From Bacillota bacterium (GTDB taxonomy: Bacteria > Bacillota > DSM-12270 > Thermacetogeniales > Thermacetogeniaceae): a DNA stretch of 64,000 nucleotides. Where the stretch lies: assembly GCA_013177945.1 (NCBI GenBank), contig JABLXW010000020.1, positions 1-64,000 of the forward strand, written 5' to 3'. Below the pieces are notes generated by a model, which was not told the DNA's origin, did not search any database, and was given only the letters and a program-made list of their open reading frames with translations. Shown here in pieces: positions 24,701-32,713 of this stretch. Positions within the stretch are counted from its first letter, which is position 1; every line of letters begins with the position of its first letter. The translations under genes were made by a program, and so were the position numbers.

Positions 24701-25276
24701 TTAAAACCGGCGTTTGATTGTCCTTATCTCAGCTTCGTGTTCCCCGTACATTTCCAGTAGCGATTTGCTGACTTCGGTTAATTCCTTAAACCCGGCCTTC
24801 ATTTCCTGGGATAAGTGGGCTACCTGGTGAGTGAGGTTATCAATATCGGCCTTGTGGACTTCGCTGGCGTGTATTAATGCCCGGATTAGCTGGGTGTTTT
24901 CTGATTGCTGTGTTTCGATTCTATCAAGGCGGGAACTCATTTCTGTTTGCTGGGTTTCGATTCTGTCGAGGCGGGAGTCCATTTCAGATTGCCGGGTTTC
25001 GATTCCGTCGAGGCGGGAATTCATTTCGGATTGCTGTGTTTCGATTCTGTCAAGGCGGGAATTCATTTCTGTTTGCTGGGTTTCGATTCTGTTGAGGCGG
25101 GAGCTTATTTCGAGCTGTCGGGTTTCGATTCCGTCAAGGCGTTGATCGGCTTTGGTTTGGTTCGTTTCGATCTTGTCAAAGCGTTGACTGGTTTGTTGTT
25201 TAAATTCAGTCAGTTCGCCTTGAAGATTATCTAACTTTCCCAAAATTTCTTTCAACATTTTTTCCATATCAATCAT
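24701..25276 (-). CDS. Repetitive coiled-coil protein
   Basis: A 191-residue protein that is almost entirely heptad coiled coil. Residues 32-129 consist of seven 14-residue units of the form RLDRIETQQSEMNS, two heptads each, and the unit is repeated at DNA level as 42 bp. No signal peptide, membrane segment or catalytic motif is present. The C-terminal part (ADIDNLTHQVAHLSQEMKAGF) continues as coiled coil. It probably oligomerises as a rod; the function is unknown. Confidence 0.75.
   Translation of the reverse strand: MIDMEKMLKEILGKLDNLQGELTEFKQQTSQRFDKIETNQTKADQRLDGIETRQLEISSRLNRIETQQTEMNSRLDRIETQQSEMNSRLDGIETRQSEMDSRLDRIETQQTEMSSRLDRIETQQSENTQLIRALIHASEVHKADIDNLTHQVAHLSQEMKAGFKELTEVSKSLLEMYGEHEAEIRTIKRRF
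24890..25183 (-). repeat. 42-bp in-frame tandem repeats
   Basis: Seven tandem 42-bp units encode the 14-residue heptad pairs of the coiled-coil protein. The first is degenerate; the others differ mainly at the Gln/Arg, Ser/Thr and Asp/Asn positions. Such arrays tend to change copy number by slippage. Confidence 0.85.
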
Positions 25277-25491
25277 CCTTTCATGCTCTGTGAAGGAACT
25301 CTTTTATTATTCGCCGTTCAATCGCTGATTACCTTTTTCCGGAAAGTATATTTCTGGAGGAGATGTTGGCAGAACCTTCCGATGCTTCCTGGCCAGCGAC
25401 ACCAAAGTCATCCCATGGAAAAGCTTAGCGACTTTTCATATTTCCGCTTGAGATTCCCGGGGAAAACAAATGCATCAAAATGAACCATTAG

Positions 25492-26238
25492 TCAGGTGAC
25501 GGCATAACCGTAAAGTGGCCAGAGTTCGCGCGCGAGGCTGGAAAGGCGTGCCCGGTAGCCGGTCTGATCCTCGCAGGCCGCCTGGAAAACGGGAAGAAGC
25601 CGGGGCCAGCACCTGCGGAAAAGGGATTTTAAGTTCGCAACGGAGGTGGAGTAGAAGTTCAGGGGATCGTAATCCACCTCCCGCACCCCGGCGCGCCTGG
25701 CTTTTTCAAGAATGGCGGTAAGGTTTGCCTCGGTATCCCCCAGGCCGGGCACAACCGGGGCAATAAAAACCCACGTCCAGATTCCCGCCTCCGCAAGCCG
25801 AGCCAGTGCTTCGAACCGGCGGTCCGGGGAGGGGGCGCGGGGCTCCAGGAACCGCGCGGCATCCCGGTCTGCCGTGGTGATGGTAAAACCCACCTCAACC
25901 TCCGGGATTTTTTTCAGCACGTCCAGATCCCGCAGGACGAGATCGGATTTTGTTAAAATAGAAACTTGAAAATTCGACTGCGCCAGAAGCTCCAGGCAGG
26001 AGCGGGTCAGGCGGTACTGGCGTTCCAGGGGCTGGTAGGGGTCGGTGACGCTGGAAAGCATCACCCGGCCCGGCCGGCAGTGCCGCAGCTGGGCCGCGAG
26101 CCGGGCCGCAAAGTTGATTTTCACCTGGACGAAGGACCCCCACTTCTCCTCGATGCCGCAGAAGCGCTTCATGAAGCTGGCGTAGCAGTAAACACAACCG
26201 TGCTCGCAGCCGGTGTAAGGATTGAGGCAGTAATCCAT
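25492..26238 (-). CDS. Radical SAM protein of the SPL/SplB-like group
   Basis: Radical SAM enzyme whose cluster motif is CEHGCVYC (Cys-x3-Cys-x2-Cys) in NPYTGCEHGCVYCYA near the N-terminus. VMLSSVTDPYQPLERQYRLTR and VEVGFTITTAD are hallmarks of the spore-photoproduct-lyase-related COG1533 group. From the first ATG (26238) it has 248 residues, but the family's preceding residues (VYVRECRSALNRSGIPG) are encoded in frame back to about 26290 with no ATG, GTG or TTG codon. The frame upstream ends at the stop codon of the PadR gene. The true start may be a CTG or may have been lost. Confidence 0.8.
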   Translation of the reverse strand: MDYCLNPYTGCEHGCVYCYASFMKRFCGIEEKWGSFVQVKINFAARLAAQLRHCRPGRVMLSSVTDPYQPLERQYRLTRSCLELLAQSNFQVSILTKSDLVLRDLDVLKKIPEVEVGFTITTADRDAARFLEPRAPSPDRRFEALARLAEAGIWTWVFIAPVVPGLGDTEANLTAILEKARRAGVREVDYDPLNFYSTSVANLKSLFRRCWPRLLPVFQAACEDQTGYRARLSSLARELWPLYGYAVT

Positions 26239-26304
26239 CCCCGGGATCCCGGAGCGGTTCAGGGCGCTCCGGCACTCTCTTACGTAGACCTTAACCAGCG
26301 GTAA

Positions 26305-26739
26305 TCATCGTCCTACATCGAAAATGTCGTCGGCGCGGGCCAAAAGGAAATTCAGGAGATCCCGGCGCTTCCGCAAGATGGACACCCAGGCCTGGAGGCA
26401 TCCCCTGCCTTCAGGAGTGATCTCGTAGAGGCGGCGAGCCGGTCCCGCGTCCTGAGTCTCCCAGTGAGAGGTCGCAAACCCCTGCTCCTCAAAGCGCCTG
26501 AGATACCGGTAAACGGTAGTGGGATCAATGCTGAAATCAAATCCGAAGCCGGTCAGCCGCTCGTGAAGCTCGTAGCCGTGAGCGCTCTTCTCGCAGAGAA
26601 GCAGCAGCAAAGCAGGCTGGATCAGGTTTTCCTGGCGCCCCCACATCATCTCCCCAGGCGGACTCGGGCAGCCGCACTCCTCATGTCCGTGCCCGGGGTG
26701 TCCATGTCCGCACCCGTGATGGGGTTTTTGCATACACAT
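26305..26739 (-). CDS. PadR-family regulator with His/Cys-rich N-terminus
   Basis: A 144-residue winged-helix regulator. Residues 1-30 are packed with histidine and cysteine (HHGCGHGHPGHGHEECGC), an obvious metal-binding tail. Residues 38-120 are a PadR DNA-binding domain (LLLLLCEKSAHGYELHERL, TVYRYLRRFEEQGFATSH, YEITPEGRGCL). The tail suggests sensing or storing nickel, copper or zinc (inference). It lies directly upstream of the radical SAM gene in the same direction and the same reading frame, so the two are probably cotranscribed. Confidence 0.88.
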   Translation of the reverse strand: MCMQKPHHGCGHGHPGHGHEECGCPSPPGEMMWGRQENLIQPALLLLLCEKSAHGYELHERLTGFGFDFSIDPTTVYRYLRRFEEQGFATSHWETQDAGPARRLYEITPEGRGCLQAWVSILRKRRDLLNFLLARADDIFDVGR

Positions 26740-26967
26740 TTTTGGTTTCCTCCTTATCCTTATTTGCTTTTTGCATATAATTGCAGTTTAATCATAGATC
26801 AACTTCTCGATTAAAGTCAAGCATTTTCTGGGAGGTCGAACTGGCCGAGTTCCCCCATCACTTCGGGAGCGTCCAGCTACCCGGCCGAGGGTAAGGGGAG
26901 CCGCCCGGATCACTATGGAATCAAATCCAGGCTGTCGGTGAACTGTGGCCTGTAAATAGAGAAGTGT
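26740..26967. other. Intergenic, no gene seen
   Basis: The stretch between the PadR gene and the truncated PIN gene holds AT-rich putative promoter sequence near 26750-26815 and otherwise short frames with no recognisable product. It may include further debris of the toxin-antitoxin locus. Confidence 0.4.
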
Positions 26968-27102
26968 TTAAGCAAGAACGGGTAGAGAGGTGCAAAGGAT
27001 TTCCTGTCCTGCTACGCTTCTATAAAACTCCCTGGCCCGGCTATGGTTCACGTCGTTCCTGTCAATCAAGGCGTAAAACGCCCCGGTATCTACGAAAATC
27101 AA
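26968..27102 (-). pseudogene. Truncated PIN-domain toxin
   Basis: Starting at TTG 27102, overlapping the antitoxin stop, the frame reads LIFVDTGAFYALIDRNDVNH..., the N-terminal PIN (VapC-like) ribonuclease motif with its first catalytic Asp. It stops at codon 45 (26968-26970), about a third of a normal ~130-residue toxin. The remaining acidic residues are missing, so no active nuclease is expected. Confidence 0.75.
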
Positions 27103-27326
27103 CGCAGAGCCTCCCTGAGGATATCTTCGGCATCCTCCGATGTTCTTCCGTTTTTGGGCCCTTCGGCGATGCCCACAAAGGAAAAGTAGTCAACCTTCCC
27201 TTTTTCTTTAAGGTAGGCTGTCAGAGCTTCGCGGATGATTTCGGAGACTTTTTTTCTTGAGGAAGCCGCCACTTTTTTCAGCATAAGAAACTGGTCCTCT
27301 TCTAAATAAATCATTGTCTTTCTCAT
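27099..27326 (-). CDS. Ribbon-helix-helix antitoxin (VapB-like)
   Basis: A 75-residue protein with a ribbon-helix-helix DNA-binding fold: the beta strand MRKTMIYLEEDQ is followed by helices in FLMLKKVAASSRKKVSEIIREALTAYL. The C-terminal ~30 acidic residues would neutralise a PIN toxin. The partner toxin downstream is truncated, so this is now an orphan antitoxin and autorepressor. The start overlaps a GAGGTGA ribosome-binding site. Confidence 0.8.
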   Translation of the reverse strand: MRKTMIYLEEDQFLMLKKVAASSRKKVSEIIREALTAYLKEKGKVDYFSFVGIAEGPKNGRTSEDAEDILREALR

Positions 27327-27345
27327 TCCTGATCACCTCGAGTAA

Positions 27346-27375
27346 AATGTAGCTGCCATATATGTTATATGTCAA
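27346..27375 (-). promoter_or_regulatory. Antitoxin promoter/operator
   Basis: On the minus strand TTGACA (27370-27375) is followed after 17 bases by a weak CTACAT. The spacer contains near-palindromic ATATAACATATAT, a plausible site for autorepression by the RHH antitoxin. Confidence 0.5.
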
Positions 27376-27889
27376 GGTTCTATTGCCGAATCAATCAGTC
27401 AGTCGGCCTGCAAGTTCCGACAGGCTTTCTATTACCTCCTGGTGCAACAAATCTTTTTAGTCTTCGCAATAATCCACTTCCATCTCGATCACCAGCATCT
27501 TTTTATAATCTCTATCTGAACATTCAGCCAGGCTGAATACGGATATGAATTTGCATCGAGGCCGATGGCGTGGCCCTCGAGCTCCAGCGGAAAGCCCGGT
27601 GGACCACGCCTCGATAACTGCCATACTTTTGTCGGTCTCACAGACGGAATGGCCATCTGGGAGCAGGGATCGCATGGCACGCCATTTAGCCCTAGAGCAG
27701 ACAGCAAACTTGAATATTACAAACCCGGATTTTCCAGGGTACAATAAATAAATAATGAAATAAAAATGCTCAGGCAGGATGAGCCGGATGGATGGAGCGA
27801 CAAGTCATATATTGGTGAAAGAAGCGAAGGCACCGGGGTGAGTACAAAAAGCAGTCAGGCGCAGAATTATCCGGAAGGTGGAATTACCG
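27376..27889. other. Intergenic, no confident gene
   Basis: About 510 bases before rlmD. The minus strand at 27457-27744 is open for 95 codons and an overlapping frame is open for 72, but neither has a usable start and ribosome-binding site or a recognisable product. It could be debris of a former gene. The last ~25 bases hold the rlmD ribosome-binding site (GGAAGGTGGA). Confidence 0.35.
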
Positions 27890-29194
27890 ATGAGCGAGTC
27901 TACCTGGATCACTCAGATCTACGACTACAGCCACAACGGAGCAGGGGTGGGAAAGCTTGACGGAAAAACCGTCTTTGTTCACCATGCGCTGCGCGGGGAA
28001 ACGGTGAGGTTCAGGATCGTCCAGGAAAAGAGAGACTATCTGCAGGGCGAAATGGTGGAGATCCTCGCGCCGGCCCCGTGGCGCGTTTCTCCGCCCTGCC
28101 CCAGCTACCCGGACTGCGGCGGCTGCCAGCTGCAGCATATGGATTACGAAGAACAGCTTTACTTCAAACGGAAGCGAGTCGCGGCAGCGCTCCGGAGAAT
28201 CGGCGGCCTGGAAAATCCCCCTGTCAACCCTGCGCGCGGAATGGAGCACCCCTGGCGCTACCGCCATACGGCGCGCCTTCACGTCAGCCGGAAGACCAAT
28301 AAAACGGCCCTCGGTTACTACCAAGGCAAGACTCATGTGGTGGAGGAAATCGCAGACTGCCTGCTCCTCCCCTCTGACTGCTCCCTGCTCCTGAAGGCCC
28401 TTTCGGAGCTCCTGAATCACCGGGGCGATACCCTGGGAAAAGGTTTGAAAGAAGTGGTGTTGCGGAAAGGTTATGCCACCGGGGAACTCCTGGTTCTTTT
28501 TCACCTGGAGGAGCTTCCTCCCCAGACCGAATTCCCGGGACTAGAGGAGATAACCGCCGCCTTCCCGGCCCTCGTGGGGCTGCTCGGGCAGACTCCCCGC
28601 ACGCGGGCGGTTTTCTTTGGCCGGGACTACTACACAGAGGTGGTCTCAGGGCTTCGACTGCGCGTCCCCGCCTCTGCCTTTTTCCAGAACAACCCCCTGC
28701 AAACGGTGACCCTGGTGGAGACGGTGAAATCCTTCTGCGAGCCCAGGCCGGGAGGGGTCCTCCTCGACCTCTACTGCGGAGTGGGGCTCTTTTCCCTTGC
28801 CCTGGCCCCGATGTACGGGCAGGTATACGGGATCGAAGAAAACAGGGACGCAGCGGCAGCAGCCTGCGCCAACGCCCAAATCAACAAGATCGAAAACGCA
28901 AAGTTCATTTGCGGCAGGGTGGAAGATGTCCTCCCCTTGCTGAAGAAAAAAGGGGTCGCCCCCCACACGGCAATCCTGGATCCTCCCCGCGGCGGCTGCT
29001 CCGGGAGGGCCCTGAAAGAAATCGGCGAACTCGCCCCGGAAAGGATCGTCTACGTTTCCTGCAACCCGGCCACCCTGGCGCGGGACCTCTCCCTTCTCGG
29101 CAAAAGGTACCAGACCCTAAAGGTGCAGCCCCTGGACCTGTTCCCCCAAACCAGCCACATCGAATCCGTAGCACTGCTTGCGAGGGAAACGTAA
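27890..29194 (+). CDS. rlmD: 23S rRNA (uracil-C5)-methyltransferase, RlmD/RumA family
   Basis: A 434-residue RNA m5U methyltransferase. An N-terminal TRAM domain (residues 1-60) is followed by an Fe-S motif of four cysteines (CPSYPDCGGC plus a distal Cys in ADCLL). The SAM domain has LLDLYCGVGLFSLALA, and the catalytic pair is DPPRGGC with its partner VSCNPATLARDL. The family methylates U1939 or U747 of 23S rRNA; Firmicute members may do both. Start at ATG 27890, with an alternative GTG 12 bases earlier inside the ribosome-binding site. Confidence 0.92.
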   Translation: MSESTWITQIYDYSHNGAGVGKLDGKTVFVHHALRGETVRFRIVQEKRDYLQGEMVEILAPAPWRVSPPCPSYPDCGGCQLQHMDYEEQLYFKRKRVAAALRRIGGLENPPVNPARGMEHPWRYRHTARLHVSRKTNKTALGYYQGKTHVVEEIADCLLLPSDCSLLLKALSELLNHRGDTLGKGLKEVVLRKGYATGELLVLFHLEELPPQTEFPGLEEITAAFPALVGLLGQTPRTRAVFFGRDYYTEVVSGLRLRVPASAFFQNNPLQTVTLVETVKSFCEPRPGGVLLDLYCGVGLFSLALAPMYGQVYGIEENRDAAAAACANAQINKIENAKFICGRVEDVLPLLKKKGVAPHTAILDPPRGGCSGRALKEIGELAPERIVYVSCNPATLARDLSLLGKRYQTLKVQPLDLFPQTSHIESVALLARET

Positions 29195-29244
29195 CCGTTC
29201 GACCAAACTCCGACAGCTTCCGGTATCTCAATGAAGAGATCCAG

Positions 29245-29537
29245 CTAAAAAATCAAACTTTCGGATTCCGCAAGTGTTTGGTTTAGTCCATCCCCTTGAA
29301 CCTCATGTGGCAACCTTCCAAATTTGAAATTTCTTACTCGCGGATAGGGATGCGATAAATATCTGGGCATTAAACCATAAGCAACTCCGTCTTCAAATAT
29401 TATCTTTTGGAAATCTCCTTCTCTATCAATGATACTTTACGCATTTTCAGCTTCCACTGCCAACAAATAACTGCAACTAAAATACCAAGAAGGCAGGCTG
29501 CAACCACAAAACCAGACCACCTGGGAAAAGCGTTACT
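29245..29537 (-). pseudogene. Frameshifted small membrane-protein remnant
   Basis: Two coherent minus-strand frames join end to end. The first encodes FPRWSGFVVAACLLGILVAV and then WQWKLKMRKVSLIEKEIS, a transmembrane helix with a basic exit. After a shift at an AAAAG run, the second encodes a 50-residue tail (IIFEDGVAYGLMPRYLSHPY...). No start codon is left upstream. I do not recognise the family; it seems a decayed gene. Confidence 0.4.
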
Positions 29538-29814
29538 TTATTTTATAAATCACTGGCATTCATTTTTTAATCGCTGTATGCAAAAACGCTGGTTCGCATT
29601 CAAGTAATTGATTCGCTTGAGAATCCTCTCCACAAAGATCACCTACCTCGTTGCAATGCCTTTATCATCTGGATTATAAGCCAGGATTTGCACAAAAAGT
29701 GTCGAAATTTGCTGCCACGCTTAACGGACCGTTCTTTGAATTTCAGCGATAAAAATTACAGCCGGGGCTGGAGGAGTCCAAACTTGCCGCTTCCCGGAAA
29801 CAGGGCCTAACAAA
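29538..29814. other. Intergenic, nothing recognised
   Basis: AT-rich sequence between the membrane-protein remnant and the terminator of the formate dehydrogenase operon. No gene, repeat or RNA motif could be supported on either strand. Confidence 0.4.
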
Positions 29815-29857
29815 AATCAAGGCCAGGTCCCCTTGACTTGCGGGAACCTGGCCTTTC
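29815..29857 (-). terminator. Terminator of the formate dehydrogenase operon
   Basis: GGCCAGGT-CCC and GGG-AACCTGGCC form a long stem. On the minus strand it is followed by TTGATTTTTG, about 140 bases after the fdhA stop. The other strand also has a short T-run, so it may work in both directions. Confidence 0.65.
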
Positions 29858-29997
29858 ATCAACAGGTCAACAGTTCCTCTTCAACCCCAGGAGGCAATCC
29901 CTTTCCAGACTTGGCCTGACGGCCTCCTGCCCTAGCGATTTGCCTTAGGCAGAAAGGCTCGGAGCATAAATCGAAAATTATTTAATTGTCAAGGGGA

Positions 29998-32682
29998 TCA
30001 GGCAATCTTCTCCACCTTAACGGCGCAGACTTTAAGCTCCGGTATTTTCGCGATGGCATCGAGCTTCGGGTTGGTCAGCTTGTTGATGGGCGCCTCGGCG
30101 AAGTGGAAGGAGGTGAAAACAACACCTGGCGGCACAATATCCGTGACCTTTGCCGTGATTTCGATGGCACCGCGCCGGGAGGCAACCCTGACCTTGTCCC
30201 CATCGCTGATTCCGAGCCGTTCCGCATCGCTGCAGCTGATTTCCAGGTACTCCGCCGGGTAGAACTCCTGGAGCATCCCCTTGCGGGTCATGGTGCCGGT
30301 GTGGTAGTGGTAGAGGCGGCGTCCGGTGCTCAGGATAAAGGGATAATCAGCGTCGGGCAGTTCATCAGGCGGCACGTGCTCAACCGGATGAAACTTCCCG
30401 AGCCCGCGTGCGAACCTGTCTTTGTGCAGGTACGGAGTTCCCGGATGGTCCGCGCTGGGGCACGGCCACTGGATCCCCTTCTCTTCAAGGCGGGCATAGG
30501 AGATGCCACCGTAAGACGGGGTCAGCCGGGCGATTTCGTCCATGATCTCAGACGGAGAAGAGTAGTGCATCGGGTAGCCCATCAAGGTTGCCAGGCGGCA
30601 GAGAATCTCCCAGTCAGCCAGGGCCTGTCCGGGCGGCTCGACGGCCTTGCGCACCCGCTGGACGCGCCGCTCGGTGTTGGTGAAGGTGCCGTCCTTCTCC
30701 GCAAAGCAGGCGGCAGGAAGCACTACGTCGGCGTACCGGGCTGTTTCGGTCAGGAAGATGTCCTGCACCGCGAGAAACTCAAGCTTTTCCAGGGCTTCCA
30801 CCACATGGTCGGCGTCCGGGTCGCTCACCACCGGGTTTTCTCCCATGATGAACATCGCCTTGATGTCTCCATGTGCAGCAGCCGTCATCATTTCACCAAC
30901 AGTGAGCCCGGGTTTCTCGGGGATGGTGCAGTTCCAGGCCTGGCCGAATTTCTCCCGGACTCCCGCATCGGTCACGCTCTGGTAGCCCGTCAAAACGTTG
31001 GGCAGCGCCCCCATGTCACAGGCACCCTGGACGTTGTTCTGGCCGCGCAGGGGGTTGACCCCGGTGGACTCCCGCCCGATCTGGCCGCAGAGCATGGCGA
31101 GGTTGGCAACGGAGAAAACGTTGTGCGTGCCGTGCGTGTGCTGCGTTACACCCATCGTGTAGAGAATGGTTGCCTTTTCTGCTCTGGCGTAGGCGCGCGC
31201 CACTTCCCTGATCTTTTCCGCAGGAACTCCCGTAATCTCTGCAACGTGTTCAGGAGTATATTTTGCGACCGTTTCCTTTAGAGCCTCGAAGTTTTCCGTC
31301 CGGGACTCAACAAACTCCTTGTTCCAGAGCCCTTCGCTGATGATCACATTGACCAGCCCGTTGAACAAGGCAATATCCGTTCCCGGCTTCAGCTGGAGGT
31401 GCTCGTTTGCCATCTGCGCAAGCTCGGTTTTCCGCGGGTCGACGACCACAAGCTGCGCGCCCCTGCGCAGGGCCTGGTTCACCTTATACCCGATGACGGG
31501 ATGGCACTCCACGGTGTTGGTCCCGCAGGCAAGGATGAAATCCGCCCCGGCAATCTCCTCAATGGAGTTGGTCATGGCACCGCTCCCGAATGCTGCCGCT
31601 AGACCAGCGACAGTGGGAGCGTGTCAGAGGCGGGCGCAGTGGTCGATGTTGTTAGTGCCGAGCACCGCGCGGGCAAATTTGCTCAAAAGGTAGTTCTCCT
31701 CGTTGGTGCAGCGGGCCGAGCTGAGGACGCCAAGGGAGTCGGGGCCGTATTTTTCCCTGACCTCTTTCAGCTTCGCAGCAATAAGGCTCAAAGCCTCGTC
31801 CCAGGTGGCCTCCTGGAACTCGCCGTTCTTCTTAATCAGCGGAGTTTTCAAGCGGTCTTCGCTGTGGATAAACTGGTAGCCGAAGCGCCCTTTGACGCAG
31901 AGGAAGCGGCCGTTGACTTCTCCGTCCGGGTTGCCGGTAACACCGATCACCCTGCCGTCCTTGACGTTGAGGTCAATGGTGCAGCCGGTGCCGCAGTACG
32001 GGCAGACCGTCTTCACCCTGGTTACTTCCCACTTGCGCCCTTTCCCCACCATGTCTTTCTCCGTCAGCGCTCCGACCGGACAGACTGCAACGCAGCTGCC
32101 GCAGTAAACGCATTCCGACTCTCCAATGGGGGTATCCATGAAGGGCCCCACCTTGGTCCGGAAGCCCCGGTAGGCAAAATCGAGGACACTCCGGCCGACG
32201 ATTTCCTCGCAGGCACGGATGCAGCGCCCGCAGACAATGCACTTGTTCATGTCCCGCAGGTAGAAGGGATTGCTGTCATCGATCGGGTAGTTGTGCTTTT
32301 CGCCTTGATAGGGAGCAGAGGTTACTCCATATTCGTAGCAGTACTGCTGGAGCAAACAGGCGCCGCTTTTTTCGCAGGTTAAACAATCGAGGGGGTGGTT
32401 GGCAATAAGCAGTTCGAGAATGGTGCGCCGCGCTTCGATCAGGGCCGGGGTATTGGTGCGGACCACCATCCCCTCGGTGCAGATCGTGACACAGGAAGCG
32501 GGGAGGTTGCGCATTCCATCTATTTCTACAACACAGAGACGGCACGCCCCGACAGGGGTCAGGTCCGGATCATGGCACAGGGCGGGAATTTTGATCCCGA
32601 TCGACCGGGCTGCATCCAGGACTGAAGTGCCTTCCGGAACCTGCACCGTCTGGCCATCAATGGTGACGGTTACAAGAGCCAC
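29998..32682 (-). CDS. fdhA: Selenocysteine formate dehydrogenase, alpha subunit
   Basis: One 894-residue protein read through an in-frame TGA at 31624-31626, at the Cys/Sec position ([14 protein letters not shown]) that binds the Mo/W ion. Residues 1-80 are a [2Fe-2S] NuoG-like domain. A His-Cys [4Fe-4S] motif follows (HPLDCLTC...C), then two [4Fe-4S] motifs ([22 protein letters not shown]). The molybdopterin domain begins at [13 protein letters not shown]. It interconverts formate and CO2, the first step of the Wood-Ljungdahl methyl branch. GTG start. It is the last gene of the operon with NuoF- and NuoE-like genes, so NAD is the likely partner. Confidence 0.95.
31581..31626 (-). promoter_or_regulatory. 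Bacterial SECIS element in fdhA
   Basis: Directly after the UGA on the minus strand, CGCTCCC pairs with GGGAGCG (7 bp; plus coordinates 31615-31621 and 31581-31587). Inside, an apical CGCT/AGCG stem carries the loop GGTCT. The size, position and GGUCU loop match the E. coli fdhF SECIS, which recruits SelB and Sec-tRNA. Confidence 0.9.
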
Positions 32683-32713
32683 TTTTCTCTCACTCCTTTT
32701 CCCCTAAGATACC

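Noticed and set aside
24890-25183. Regular tandem repeats as a CRISPR array
   Set aside because: Units are contiguous 42-bp copies without spacers and encode heptads in frame; no cas genes nearby.
27457-27744. 95-codon minus-strand frame
   Set aside because: Starts at TTG without a ribosome-binding site, competes with another open frame, and neither product is recognisable.
29407-29607. 66-codon plus-strand frame
   Set aside because: No homology or ribosome-binding site; it overlaps the better-supported minus-strand remnant.
31624-31626. fdhA as two genes or a pseudogene split by a stop
   Set aside because: The TGA is at the selenocysteine site and followed by a SECIS hairpin, so it is one functional gene.
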